Origin: Streptacidiphilus sp041262525
Lineage (GTDB): Bacteria > Actinomycetota > Actinomycetes > Streptomycetales > Streptomycetaceae
Direction: 5' to 3'
Length of the DNA: 64,000 nucleotides
Assembly: GCF_041262525.1 (NCBI RefSeq)
Contig: NZ_JBGCCK010000013.1
Location: 1 to 64,000, forward strand
Program-made: the position numbers and the translations under genes
Shown: positions 42,973-50,097 of the stretch, one piece after another
Position numbering within the stretch: the first letter of the stretch is position 1
How the letters are laid out: every line of letters begins with the position of its first letter
Notes under the pieces: model-generated
Databases searched by the model: none
What the model was told of the DNA's origin: nothing
Seen by the model: the letters and a program-made list of their open reading frames with translations, nothing else

Positions 42973-43167
42973 GTGTCGTCCCTCCGAGATCCCCGTGAAT
43001 CGCCGTCCCCGTGGCGAACGAAGATCACGATGCCCTAGACAAAAAGGACAAACTTGCACAACACGCGCAATCTTTACAAGATCTTTAATTATGGGCGATT
43101 GATCCCTCTATCCCTTCAGAGCTGCTCACGGAGTGCAGGAGGCGGGCCGCCGCCACACACTGAACCC

Positions 43168-43491
43168 ATGGACGAACTCACGCTCGTCGCCGAGTCCCAG
43201 CTCACGCAGGCCCGGCAGTCGCCGCACGGGCGGGCCACTCGGCTGCTGCTGCACCACAACATGCTGCGGCAGTCACTGATCGCGCTCACCCAGGGATCCG
43301 TTCTGGGCGAGCACGAGTCGCCGCACGCCGCCACCCTGCTGGTGCTGGCCGGGCAGGTGCAGCTCAGCACCGAGTCCGGTGGGATGGTGGAGCTCGCCGC
43401 CGGCGAGCTCGCGGGGCTGCCACACGAGCGGCACGACCTTATGGCGCTCAGCGACGCCGTCGTCCTGCTGACCACCGTCACCGGCGTCTGA
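43168..43491 (+). CDS. Cupin-domain protein
   Basis: This small protein of 107 residues has a single cupin-like barrel. GEHESPHAATLLVLAGQVQL carries the first cupin motif with histidines, and AAGELAGLPHERHDLMALSD the second. Such proteins bind a metal or small ligand, and many are regulators or minor enzymes. The ATG at 43168 is preceded at six bases by CACACT, a possible -10, so the mRNA may be leaderless. A longer open frame begins at 43054 in AT-rich promoter DNA and is unlikely. It converges with the S9 peptidase gene. Confidence 0.8.
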   Translation: MDELTLVAESQLTQARQSPHGRATRLLLHHNMLRQSLIALTQGSVLGEHESPHAATLLVLAGQVQLSTESGGMVELAAGELAGLPHERHDLMALSDAVVLLTTVTGV

Positions 43492-43524
43492 CCGCCCTCG
43501 CTCAGCCGAGCGCGCGGCGCAGGC

Positions 43525-45534
43525 TCAGCACAGCGCGCGGCGCAAAAAGGCGAGCTGGTGCAGCAGCATGTTCTCGGCCGCGGCCTCGTCGGTGATCCGG
43601 TGCCCTGAGCTGCTCAGCAGCAGCGTCTCGTGCGGGCGACCGGCCGCGAGCAGGGCGCTGGAGAGGCGCAGCGTGTTCGCAGCGAAGACGTTGTCGTCGC
43701 TCAGGCCGTGCATCAGCAGCAGCGGGCGGCGCAGCTTCGGCGCGTCGCGCAGCAGGTCGCAGGCCGCGTAGGCGTCGGGGTTCGCCTCCGGGTGGCCGAG
43801 GAAGCGCTCGCGCCAGTGCGCGTCGTAGAGCCGCTGGTCGGTGAGCCCGGCGCCGGCCACCGCCGCGTGGAAGACGTCCGGCCTGCGCAGCACCGCGGCC
43901 TCGGCGAGCGAGCCGCTGTAGGACCAGCCGCGCATGGCGACCCGGTCCAGGTCCATCCCGTACTCCGGATGCTCCGCCGCGACCGCGTGCAGCGCGTCGA
44001 CCTGGTCGTCCAGCGGCGGGCCGAAGACGTCACCGTGCACCTCCCGCTCCCAGCGCGGCCCTCGGCCCGGCGTGCCGCGGCCGTCGACGACCAGCACGAC
44101 GAAGCCCTGCTCCGCGAACCACTGGGACAGGTGCGTGGCCCAGCCCTGATCGGCCGTCACCCGCTGCATCGCCGGTCCGGCGTAGGGGTCGAGCAGCACC
44201 GGCAGTCGCTCGCCCGGGGCGTGCCAGGACGGCAGGTGCACGGCGGCGCAGAGACGGCGCTCGCCGACGCGGAGCAGCGTCCTGTGCAGCGGGAGCGCGG
44301 GCTGTTCGGCGCGGCTGGGCACGTCCTGCGGCCGGACCAGCGTTCCGCCGCGCAGCACGCCGCTGTGGACGCCGGGCCGGTGCGTCAGCTGCTCGACGAG
44401 CCCGGCTTCGCCGCCGTGGCTCCAGCGCCACAGGTGGGTGGAGAAGGGGTCCGCCTCCGTGGTGGCGGCGAAGAGAACCGTGTCGCCGTCGACGCTCAGC
44501 AGCGCGCGCAGGTTCAGCCCGGGCGGCGTGACCGGCTCGCCGTCGACGGCGAGATGGCGGGTGTCCCCGAGATCCAGGTGCGTGACCAGCGCGCCGGCGG
44601 CGGTGCGCTGAGGCAGGCCGGGGACGAGTTGGACCCAGGCCGCGTCGTGCTGCTCGCGCAGCAGCGTGGTCGCACCGCTCGCCGGGTCGACGGCGAGGAC
44701 ACGGACGGTCCGCTGATCGCGGCTCTGGACGGCGGCGTAGGGGCCGTGCGCGTCCCAGCCGGCCGCCGTCAGGTACTCGAAGGCCTCCCGGTCCCACGCG
44801 ACGTCGACCCGTCCGGCATCGGAGGTCGCGGAGACCAGGTGGAGGCTGACCTCGGCGTTGGCGGTGCCGACGGCCGGGTAGCGGACCGCTCGGGGGCGGA
44901 CGGCGGGGTTCGCCGGGTCGGCGACGTACCAGACCGCGACCCTGGCCTGGTCGACCCTGGTCACCAGCAGCCGTTCGCCGTCCGGCGACCACCAGTACCC
45001 CGAGTAGCGGCCCATCGACTCCGTCGCGACGTGCTCGGCGACACCGTAGGACACCTCCGGACCGTCCTCCGGTCCGGGCGCGGCGACCGCGCGGTCACCC
45101 GTCCCGTCCACGCCGACGACACGCAGCGCGCCGCCGCTCAGGTAGGCGACCCGCCGCCCGGTCGGGTCCGGTACCGGCTCGGCGACCGGTCCGGCGGTGG
45201 GCAGTCGCCGTACCGTGCCCTGCCCTTGCCCGGCGTCGGCCACCCACAGCTCGCCCGCCAGGGCGAATGCCGCGAGGCGTCCGCTCGCGTCGGTCGCGAA
45301 GCCGCCGATCCCGCTGCCTGAGGCGCCCAGGGCGGCGGGATCCGCGATCAAGCGCTCGGTGCCGTCGGCCAGGTCCCTGGCCCACAGGCAGGTCTCCGGA
45401 TCGGTGCCGCTCCGGCTGCGCAGGAAGAGCACAGCCTTGCCGTCGGCCGTGACGGTGAGCTGGTCGGGCGCGCCGAGGCTGAACCGGCGCGTGCGGGCAA
45501 GCTGACGCGGAAGGGAGGGGGTGAGGGGAGTCAT
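43525..45534 (-). CDS. S9 family prolyl oligopeptidase/dipeptidyl-peptidase IV-like peptidase
   Basis: This 669-residue serine peptidase has an N-terminal beta-propeller of the DPP IV type (about 30-400) with MGRYSGYWWSPDGERLLVTR. The alpha/beta-hydrolase domain (about 430-669) carries the nucleophile in RGWSYSGSLAE near 536, the Asp in HGLSDDNV and the His in SSSGHRI. It probably removes X-Pro or similar dipeptides from peptide N-termini. No signal peptide is seen, so it is likely cytoplasmic. The ATG at 45534 gives a complete N-terminus. A hydrolase role is firm; the exact specificity is inferred. Confidence 0.92.
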   Translation of the reverse strand: MTPLTPSLPRQLARTRRFSLGAPDQLTVTADGKAVLFLRSRSGTDPETCLWARDLADGTERLIADPAALGASGSGIGGFATDASGRLAAFALAGELWVADAGQGQGTVRRLPTAGPVAEPVPDPTGRRVAYLSGGALRVVGVDGTGDRAVAAPGPEDGPEVSYGVAEHVATESMGRYSGYWWSPDGERLLVTRVDQARVAVWYVADPANPAVRPRAVRYPAVGTANAEVSLHLVSATSDAGRVDVAWDREAFEYLTAAGWDAHGPYAAVQSRDQRTVRVLAVDPASGATTLLREQHDAAWVQLVPGLPQRTAAGALVTHLDLGDTRHLAVDGEPVTPPGLNLRALLSVDGDTVLFAATTEADPFSTHLWRWSHGGEAGLVEQLTHRPGVHSGVLRGGTLVRPQDVPSRAEQPALPLHRTLLRVGERRLCAAVHLPSWHAPGERLPVLLDPYAGPAMQRVTADQGWATHLSQWFAEQGFVVLVVDGRGTPGRGPRWEREVHGDVFGPPLDDQVDALHAVAAEHPEYGMDLDRVAMRGWSYSGSLAEAAVLRRPDVFHAAVAGAGLTDQRLYDAHWRERFLGHPEANPDAYAACDLLRDAPKLRRPLLLMHGLSDDNVFAANTLRLSSALLAAGRPHETLLLSSSGHRITDEAAAENMLLHQLAFLRRALC

Positions 45535-45597
45535 TCACGCACACTGACACACCCTCACCCGTCCCGGCGCGGGGATTCCCGGACTCCCCCGACGGGC

Positions 45598-45849
45598 CTA
45601 CTTCTGCGTCGGATCGCTCGCCGCGTCCGAGTCCGCCGCGTTCGCGGCCGACTGCGCGGCGTCGACCTTCGCCTGCTCCTGCTGCACCGACGCCGACGAA
45701 CCGGCGGCCGGCGTCGACGACGCGGCCGGAGCCGCGCCGCCCGCGCCACCACCCGTGGCACCACTGCCGCCGCAGGCGGTCACGCCCAGCAGGGCGGTGG
45801 CGGCGAGTACTCCGGCGGCCAGCCGCCGCGTCATGCGGTTGACGCGCAT
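45598..45849 (-). CDS. Small Ala/Gly/Ser-rich lipoprotein
   Basis: This 83-residue predicted lipoprotein has a signal sequence, RLAAGVLAATALLGVTAC, that ends with the lipobox VTAC, followed by Gly/Ala/Ser-rich low complexity and an Ala/Asp-rich helical tail (QQEQAKVDAAQSAANAADSD). No function is recognisable. It starts two bases after the upstream secreted-protein gene and is probably cotranscribed with it. Confidence 0.7.
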   Translation of the reverse strand: MRVNRMTRRLAAGVLAATALLGVTACGGSGATGGGAGGAAPAASSTPAAGSSASVQQEQAKVDAAQSAANAADSDAASDPTQK

Positions 45850-45851
45850 GT

Positions 45852-46271
45852 TCAGCCGGCTCCCTTGCCGTTGTCGTTCGCCGCGCACCAGGTCTTCACG
45901 CCCTGGAGGTCCGTCTGCCGCTGGGTGATCGTGCCGACCATCGCCTTGCGGGTGTTCAGCCGGTCCTGCAGGTAGGTGGCGATGGCCTTGTGCCCGAGCT
46001 TGTTGGCGTTGTCGACTCGCAGCTGCAGGCGCGCGATCGATCCGGGCACGGTGACGCTGCCGTTCAGCCGGTCGAGCGCCCGCTCCAGGCGCCGCTCCAG
46101 CTTCGGCACGCGCAGGCAGAGCGCGTGGGCGCCGTCCCCCTTGGGAGCGTGCGCGGCGGCGCTCGCGGTACCGCCGTTCGCGGCGTACGCGGGGCTTGCG
46201 GCGAGCAGGCTGCCGGCGACCGCGATCCCGGCGACCGCGAGGCGGACCCGCTTCGGCTTGATTCGGGACAT
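45852..46271 (-). CDS. Secreted helical protein of unknown function
   Basis: This exported protein has about 139 residues. The signal peptide (MSRIKPKRVRLAVAGIAVAG through SPAYA) is followed by a helical domain with LCLRVPKLERRLERALDRLN and two cysteines (in HALCLRV and KTWCAAN) likely to form a disulfide. No catalytic motif is seen. ATG 46271 has GGAG six bases upstream; ATG 46283, four codons earlier, is nearly as good. It forms an operon with the small lipoprotein downstream, so the two may act together at the cell surface. Confidence 0.75.
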   Translation of the reverse strand: MSRIKPKRVRLAVAGIAVAGSLLAASPAYAANGGTASAAAHAPKGDGAHALCLRVPKLERRLERALDRLNGSVTVPGSIARLQLRVDNANKLGHKAIATYLQDRLNTRKAMVGTITQRQTDLQGVKTWCAANDNGKGAG

Positions 46272-46387
46272 GAGGTTCTCCATCCGTACTCCGTGCTGCG
46301 TGGGCGGATGAGCGGCCTGACGGCCCATCCGCTCGGGGAGCGTAGGAAGGCACTTTGTGGAATCTCTGTGGCCGGCACTTGCAGTCA

Positions 46388-46407
46388 ATAGTGCGAAACC
46401 GTACTAT
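46388..46407. promoter_or_regulatory. Palindrome overlapping the MarR promoter
   Basis: ATAGTGCGAAACCGTACTAT is an inverted repeat (ATAGT/ACTAT arms with partly symmetric interior). TACTAT at 46402-46407 could itself be the -10 box for the MarR gene starting at 46416 or 46419. This arrangement suggests autorepression. Confidence 0.55.
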
Positions 46408-46418
46408 CCATAATCGTG

Positions 46419-46859
46419 ATGTCCGAGAACGAAGAAACCGCCGCCCCGGCCTCCGCCCTGCTCTCCCTCCAGCGCGCGACCCACGCGACACTGCACCTGC
46501 TGGCCACGGAACTGGTCGACCTCGACCTGACCCCCTCCGAGATCAACGCGCTCGCCAACCTCGCCGACGGCGAAGGCCGCACCGTCTCCCAGCTGGGCGC
46601 GGCGGCAGGCGTCCGCCCGACGACCCTCACCGGCGTCCTGGACCGCCTCGAGCGCCGCGGCCATATCACCCGGGCGATGCGGGCAGGCGACCGCCGCTCG
46701 GTCCTGATCGAGCTCACACCCTCAGGGCGGGCCACCGCCGACACCATCGCGCAGACGGTGGCCGGGCTGGAGCGCCGCGCGTTGACCGGCCTGCCACCGG
46801 AGGCCGTCGCCGGTTTCCATGCCGTGCTGCGCGCGCTGACGGAGGCGTCCTCGCGATGA
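46419..46859 (+). CDS. MarR family transcriptional regulator
   Basis: This regulator of about 146 residues carries DLTPSEINALANLADGEGRT, the recognition helix VRPTTLTGVLDRLERRG and the wing RAGDRRSVLIELTPSG. A palindrome at 46388-46407 overlaps the probable promoter. GTG 46416 or ATG 46419 is the start, with no ribosome site, so the mRNA is probably leaderless. It overlaps the next gene by four bases (ATGA), implying that the downstream protein works in the same process or is its regulated target. Confidence 0.92.
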   Translation: MSENEETAAPASALLSLQRATHATLHLLATELVDLDLTPSEINALANLADGEGRTVSQLGAAAGVRPTTLTGVLDRLERRGHITRAMRAGDRRSVLIELTPSGRATADTIAQTVAGLERRALTGLPPEAVAGFHAVLRALTEASSR

Positions 46860-47242
46860 CCTTCGCCGACCTCCTCGCCGAAGTCCTCGCCGCGCCGGGC
46901 GCGGACCGCTTCGGCCACCGCCAGCACATCCACCTGACCTGGCTGGCGGTCAGCCGGCTGGGGCCCGCGGCGGCACTGGAACTCGTCGACACCGGCATCC
47001 GGCAGGCCGCGCAGGCGGCAGGAGCCCCCGGGAAATACCACGCGACGATGACCCGCGCCTGGCTCGAGCTGGTCGCCCACCACGCAGCCGCCCAGCCCAC
47101 CGCGGACTTCGAGGGCTTCCTCCTCGCGGCGCCGGAGCTGCTCGACAAGGACCTGCTGAGCCGCTTCTACTCCGCCGAGCTGCTGGCCGGCCCGACCGCA
47201 CGAGCCTCCTGGGTCGCACCGGACCTCGCCCCGCTGCCCTGA
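46856..47242 (+). CDS. Conserved hypothetical protein coupled to MarR gene
   Basis: This soluble helical protein of 128 residues has distinctive His-rich segments FGHRQHIHLTWLAVSRLG and KYHATMTRAWLELVAHHAA. These histidines could bind a metal or cofactor, but I know no characterised relative. It is translationally coupled to the MarR regulator (ATGA overlap) and ends 16 bp from the convergent flavin-type oxidase gene. The start ATG at 46856 is fixed by the overlap. Confidence 0.75.
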   Translation: MTFADLLAEVLAAPGADRFGHRQHIHLTWLAVSRLGPAAALELVDTGIRQAAQAAGAPGKYHATMTRAWLELVAHHAAAQPTADFEGFLLAAPELLDKDLLSRFYSAELLAGPTARASWVAPDLAPLP

Positions 47243-47258
47243 CCCGCTTCAGCTCGTG

Positions 47259-47747
47259 TCACGCCGGGTCGGCCGGGTAGCTCATCGGCTCCGCGACCGG
47301 GCCGGGGAAGCGCCAGCGGGTCATGGACTCGGCGAAGGCGCCCTCGAACCAGCCGCAGACCGTCCTCGGCGTCACGGCGAAGACGGGCGAGCTGCCGATC
47401 TCGATCACAGCGGGCTCGCCCGTGCGCGGCAGCACGTATTTGGTGGCGTAGGCCGCGTCCACCTCGGCCGGGCGCTCCCCGGACGGGACGGCCGCTGCGG
47501 AGCCCTGCAGGGCGACGAGCTCGGTGGCGCTCTCCAGATGCACGCTCACCCGGGGGTCCAGCGCGAGGTTTCTGGCCTTCACCGTCCCCGCGCCCGTGCT
47601 GAACCAGAGCCGCTCGCCCACCCAGACGCCCCAGACCGGCATCGCGTGCGGGCCCCCGGTCGTGGACGCGGTGCAGATCCAGTAGTTGCGGGCCGACGCG
47701 AGCCGCGTCCGCATCTCCGGCCAAGTGATCACGATGCGCTCGCTCAT
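47259..47747 (-). CDS. Pyridoxamine 5'-phosphate oxidase-family (split-barrel) protein
   Basis: This FMN/F420-binding split-barrel protein of 162 residues shows RLASARNYWICTASTTGGPH, MPVWGVWVGERLWFSTG, ARNLALDPRVSVHLESA and a C-terminal TRWRFPG, the usual order in the PNPOx-like family. Many actinobacterial members use F420 or bind heme, so a true PNP oxidase activity is not implied. ATG 47747 was chosen because the conserved fold starts directly after it; the open frame continues upstream. It is 65 bp from the end of the TetR gene on the same strand. Confidence 0.85.
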   Translation of the reverse strand: MSERIVITWPEMRTRLASARNYWICTASTTGGPHAMPVWGVWVGERLWFSTGAGTVKARNLALDPRVSVHLESATELVALQGSAAAVPSGERPAEVDAAYATKYVLPRTGEPAVIEIGSSPVFAVTPRTVCGWFEGAFAESMTRWRFPGPVAEPMSYPADPA

Positions 47748-47812
47748 GGCCCCAGTCTGCTCCGGCACGACAGTTTTGCCGGGCGCGGCCCGCCGGTGAG
47801 GCAGGCCATCGG

Positions 47813-48412
47813 TCAGACCCCGGGGGCCGTCACGCTGCTCAGGTAGGCCGCGTACTCGTCCAGCGCCGCCGAGGCCTGGACGTCGTCGCGATCGATGAGC
47901 CAGTTCAGGGTCAGACCGTCCATCAGGCCGAGGCCGTAGCGGGCGAGCACCGGGACCGGGACCGTCCACCGGATGCCCGCGACCTGAGCGATGGCCTCCA
48001 GATGGTCGCTGTAGAGCGTGAGGTAGTGCTGGTACTGGCGGCGCGCGACCTCGGCCAGACCTGGCTGGCGCAGGGCGTACTGGGTGAGCTCATAGGTGAC
48101 CATCTGCTCGTCCGGGCGGGCCCGGACCTGGTCCCAGTAGGCGTGCAGCGTGCCGCGGATGATCCCCCGTGGGGACCGGTCGTCCGGCGTGGCCGTCGTC
48201 GTGGGCGGCAGGGCGCGCTGCATGATGCCTTCGATCACGGCGTGCAGCAGCTCTTCCTTCGAGCGGAAGCAGTAGTGGAAGACCCCGAGCGGCACGCCCG
48301 CCTCGGCGACGATCGCCCGGGTGGTCGCCTTGCCCACGCCGTCGCGGATCATCACCCGGATCGCCGCGTCGACCAGCTGCTCGCGGCGCATGTCGGCTGA
48401 CAGGCGGGTCAT
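47813..48412 (-). CDS. TetR family transcriptional regulator
   Basis: This 199-residue regulator has a TetR DNA-binding domain in REQLVDAAIRVMIRDGVGKA and TRAIVAEAGVPLGVFHYCFRSKEEL. The C-terminal domain is of the BetI-like TetR_C type. The gene is divergent from the FAD oxidase gene at 48556, and the 143-bp gap contains an unusually long perfect nested palindrome (48452-48510). The simplest reading is that this repressor controls itself and the oxidase. ATG 48412 was chosen over an upstream start at 48448, which lies at the operator's edge. Confidence 0.92.
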   Translation of the reverse strand: MTRLSADMRREQLVDAAIRVMIRDGVGKATTRAIVAEAGVPLGVFHYCFRSKEELLHAVIEGIMQRALPPTTTATPDDRSPRGIIRGTLHAYWDQVRARPDEQMVTYELTQYALRQPGLAEVARRQYQHYLTLYSDHLEAIAQVAGIRWTVPVPVLARYGLGLMDGLTLNWLIDRDDVQASAALDEYAAYLSSVTAPGV

Positions 48413-48451
48413 CGCGGCTCCGTTCGGACGAGTGATTCCGGGCCTCAAGGT

Positions 48452-48510
48452 ACCTGGTCAAGCATCCAAGTCAATCCTCCTGGACTCTTGACTTGGACAC
48501 TTGACCAGGT
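48452..48510. promoter_or_regulatory. Nested perfect palindrome, probable TetR operator
   Basis: Left half: ACCTGGTCAAG (48452-48462), CAT, CCAAGTCAA (48466-48474). Right half: TTGACTTGG (48488-48496), ACA, CTTGACCAGGT (48500-48510). The 11-bp and 9-bp arms are exact inverses around a 13-base centre. It lies between the divergent TetR and FAD oxidase genes and could hold two repressor dimers. Confidence 0.8.
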
Positions 48511-48555
48511 TCAACCTTCCGGAAAGCTGTCGAACCCGACGAGAGGGCTCCGGAC

Positions 48556-49878
48556 ATGACCGGCGTATGGCGCAACTGGGCAGGGAACGAGGAGGCCTCC
48601 CCGGTGCGCGTGCTGCTTCCGGCGGACGCGCAGGAGGTCACCGCCGCCGTGCGCGACGCGGTCCGCGACGGGCTGCGGGTCAAGGCCATCGGAGCGGGTC
48701 ACTCCTTCAGCCCCACTGCTGTCGCCCCCGACGTGCAGCTGCGGATGGACGCGATGGATGCGCTGCGCTCGGTGGACCGGGAGACCGGGCTGGTCACCGT
48801 CGACGCGGGCATGCCGCTGTGGAAGCTGAATCCGCTGCTCGCCGAGCACGGCCTCGCCCTGGAGAACATGGGCGACATCGACCGGCAGACCGTCTCCGGC
48901 GCGATCTCCACCGGCACACACGGCAGCGGCATCGGCTTCGGCGGCATCGCGACGCAGGTCCGCGCGCTCGAACTCGTCCTCGCCGATGGCTCGTTGGTCC
49001 GCTGCTCCGCCGACGAGCAGCCGGAGCTCTTCGCCGCGGCCCGCGTCGGCCTGGGCGCGCTCGGCATCCTCACCTCCGTCACGCTGCAGTGCGTGCGGGC
49101 CTTCGCCCTGCACGCACGGGACGTCGCGATGCCGATCGCCGAGGTGCTCGGCCGGGTGCGTGAACTCGCGGACGACAACGACCACTTCGAGTTCTTCTGG
49201 TTCCCGCACAGCGAAACCGCGCTGACCCGACGCTTCCGCCGCCTCCCGGTCGGGACGGCCACGCTGCAGCCGATCGGCGCCCTCAGCCGCCGCCTGGACG
49301 AGACCGTGAGCGGCCTGGGCTTCGAGGCGCTCAACCGGGTCGGCACGCGCTTCCCCGCCCTCGTCCCGCCGATCACTCGCTTCGCGGCGCGGGCCATGTC
49401 CGCGCGCGAGTGGACCGACCTCTCCTTCCGCGTCTTCGCCTCCCCGCGTGATGTCCGCTTCCACGAAGGGGAGTTCGCCATCCCGCGCGAGCACGCCGTG
49501 GACGCGCTCCGGGAGATCAGGCGCTGGATCGACGCCCAGGACGAGCGGGTCTCCTTCCCGCTGGAGGTCCGCTTCACCGGCGCCGACGACATCTGGCTCT
49601 CCACCGCCCAGGGGCGCGAGAGCTGCTACATCGCCTTCCACCAGTACCACCGGATGCCCTACCGGCGGTACTTCGACGCCTGCGAGAGCATCCTCGGCTC
49701 CTTCGGCGGCCGACCGCACTGGGGCAAGATGCACGGCCTCGACGCCGAGCAACTGCGCCCGCGCTACCCGCACTTCGACGACTTCGTCGCGATCCGCGAC
49801 ACAGTCGACCCGGCGGGTGTCTTCGCCAACCCCTACCTCGACCGCGTCCTCGGCCGCGCGCCCGAAGCGGGGAGCTGA
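48556..49878 (+). CDS. FAD-linked sugar-lactone/alditol-type oxidase (D-arabinono-1,4-lactone oxidase family)
   Basis: This 440-residue VAO-family flavoprotein has a FAD-binding N-terminal half with VKAIGAGHSFSPTAVAPDVQ, ISTGTHGSGIGFGGIATQV and RVGLGALGILTSVTLQC. The C-terminal ALO domain ends with HWGKMHGLDAEQLRPRYPHF, the HWGK signature. The His of AGHSFSP is where relatives bind FAD covalently. Substrates in the family are L-gulono-, D-arabinono- or xylitol-type compounds with oxygen as acceptor. The neighbouring TetR gene and the shared palindrome suggest induction by a substrate. The exact substrate cannot be told. The start is ATG 48556. Confidence 0.87.
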   Translation: MTGVWRNWAGNEEASPVRVLLPADAQEVTAAVRDAVRDGLRVKAIGAGHSFSPTAVAPDVQLRMDAMDALRSVDRETGLVTVDAGMPLWKLNPLLAEHGLALENMGDIDRQTVSGAISTGTHGSGIGFGGIATQVRALELVLADGSLVRCSADEQPELFAAARVGLGALGILTSVTLQCVRAFALHARDVAMPIAEVLGRVRELADDNDHFEFFWFPHSETALTRRFRRLPVGTATLQPIGALSRRLDETVSGLGFEALNRVGTRFPALVPPITRFAARAMSAREWTDLSFRVFASPRDVRFHEGEFAIPREHAVDALREIRRWIDAQDERVSFPLEVRFTGADDIWLSTAQGRESCYIAFHQYHRMPYRRYFDACESILGSFGGRPHWGKMHGLDAEQLRPRYPHFDDFVAIRDTVDPAGVFANPYLDRVLGRAPEAGS

Positions 49879-49904
49879 CCAGCGGGCACCCGGCCTCCGG
49901 CGAT

Positions 49905-49949
49905 GCGGTGGCTGGTGACGCGGTGGCTGGTGACGGGGTGGCTGGTGAC
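49905..49949. repeat. 15-bp tandem repeat, three copies
   Basis: GCGGTGGCTGGTGAC is repeated at 49905-49919, 49920-49934 and 49935-49949, the last with one change. It is intergenic between the FAD oxidase and matB. It reads without stops in one frame (RWLVT repeats) but is not part of a convincing gene. Confidence 0.7.
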
Positions 49950-50097
49950 GCGCCCGCCCGCGCCGGCCCGAGTCCGCTGTCGCCGCGGCCGAGCGCGACA
50001 ACCGGGTCCGCTCCGTAGCGGCTGCGCCGTGACCGGCGGCGCCGCAGCTGAGAGTCTGTGGGTGACCACCACGGTCCAGAGCTGAGGAGCAGTCCGG

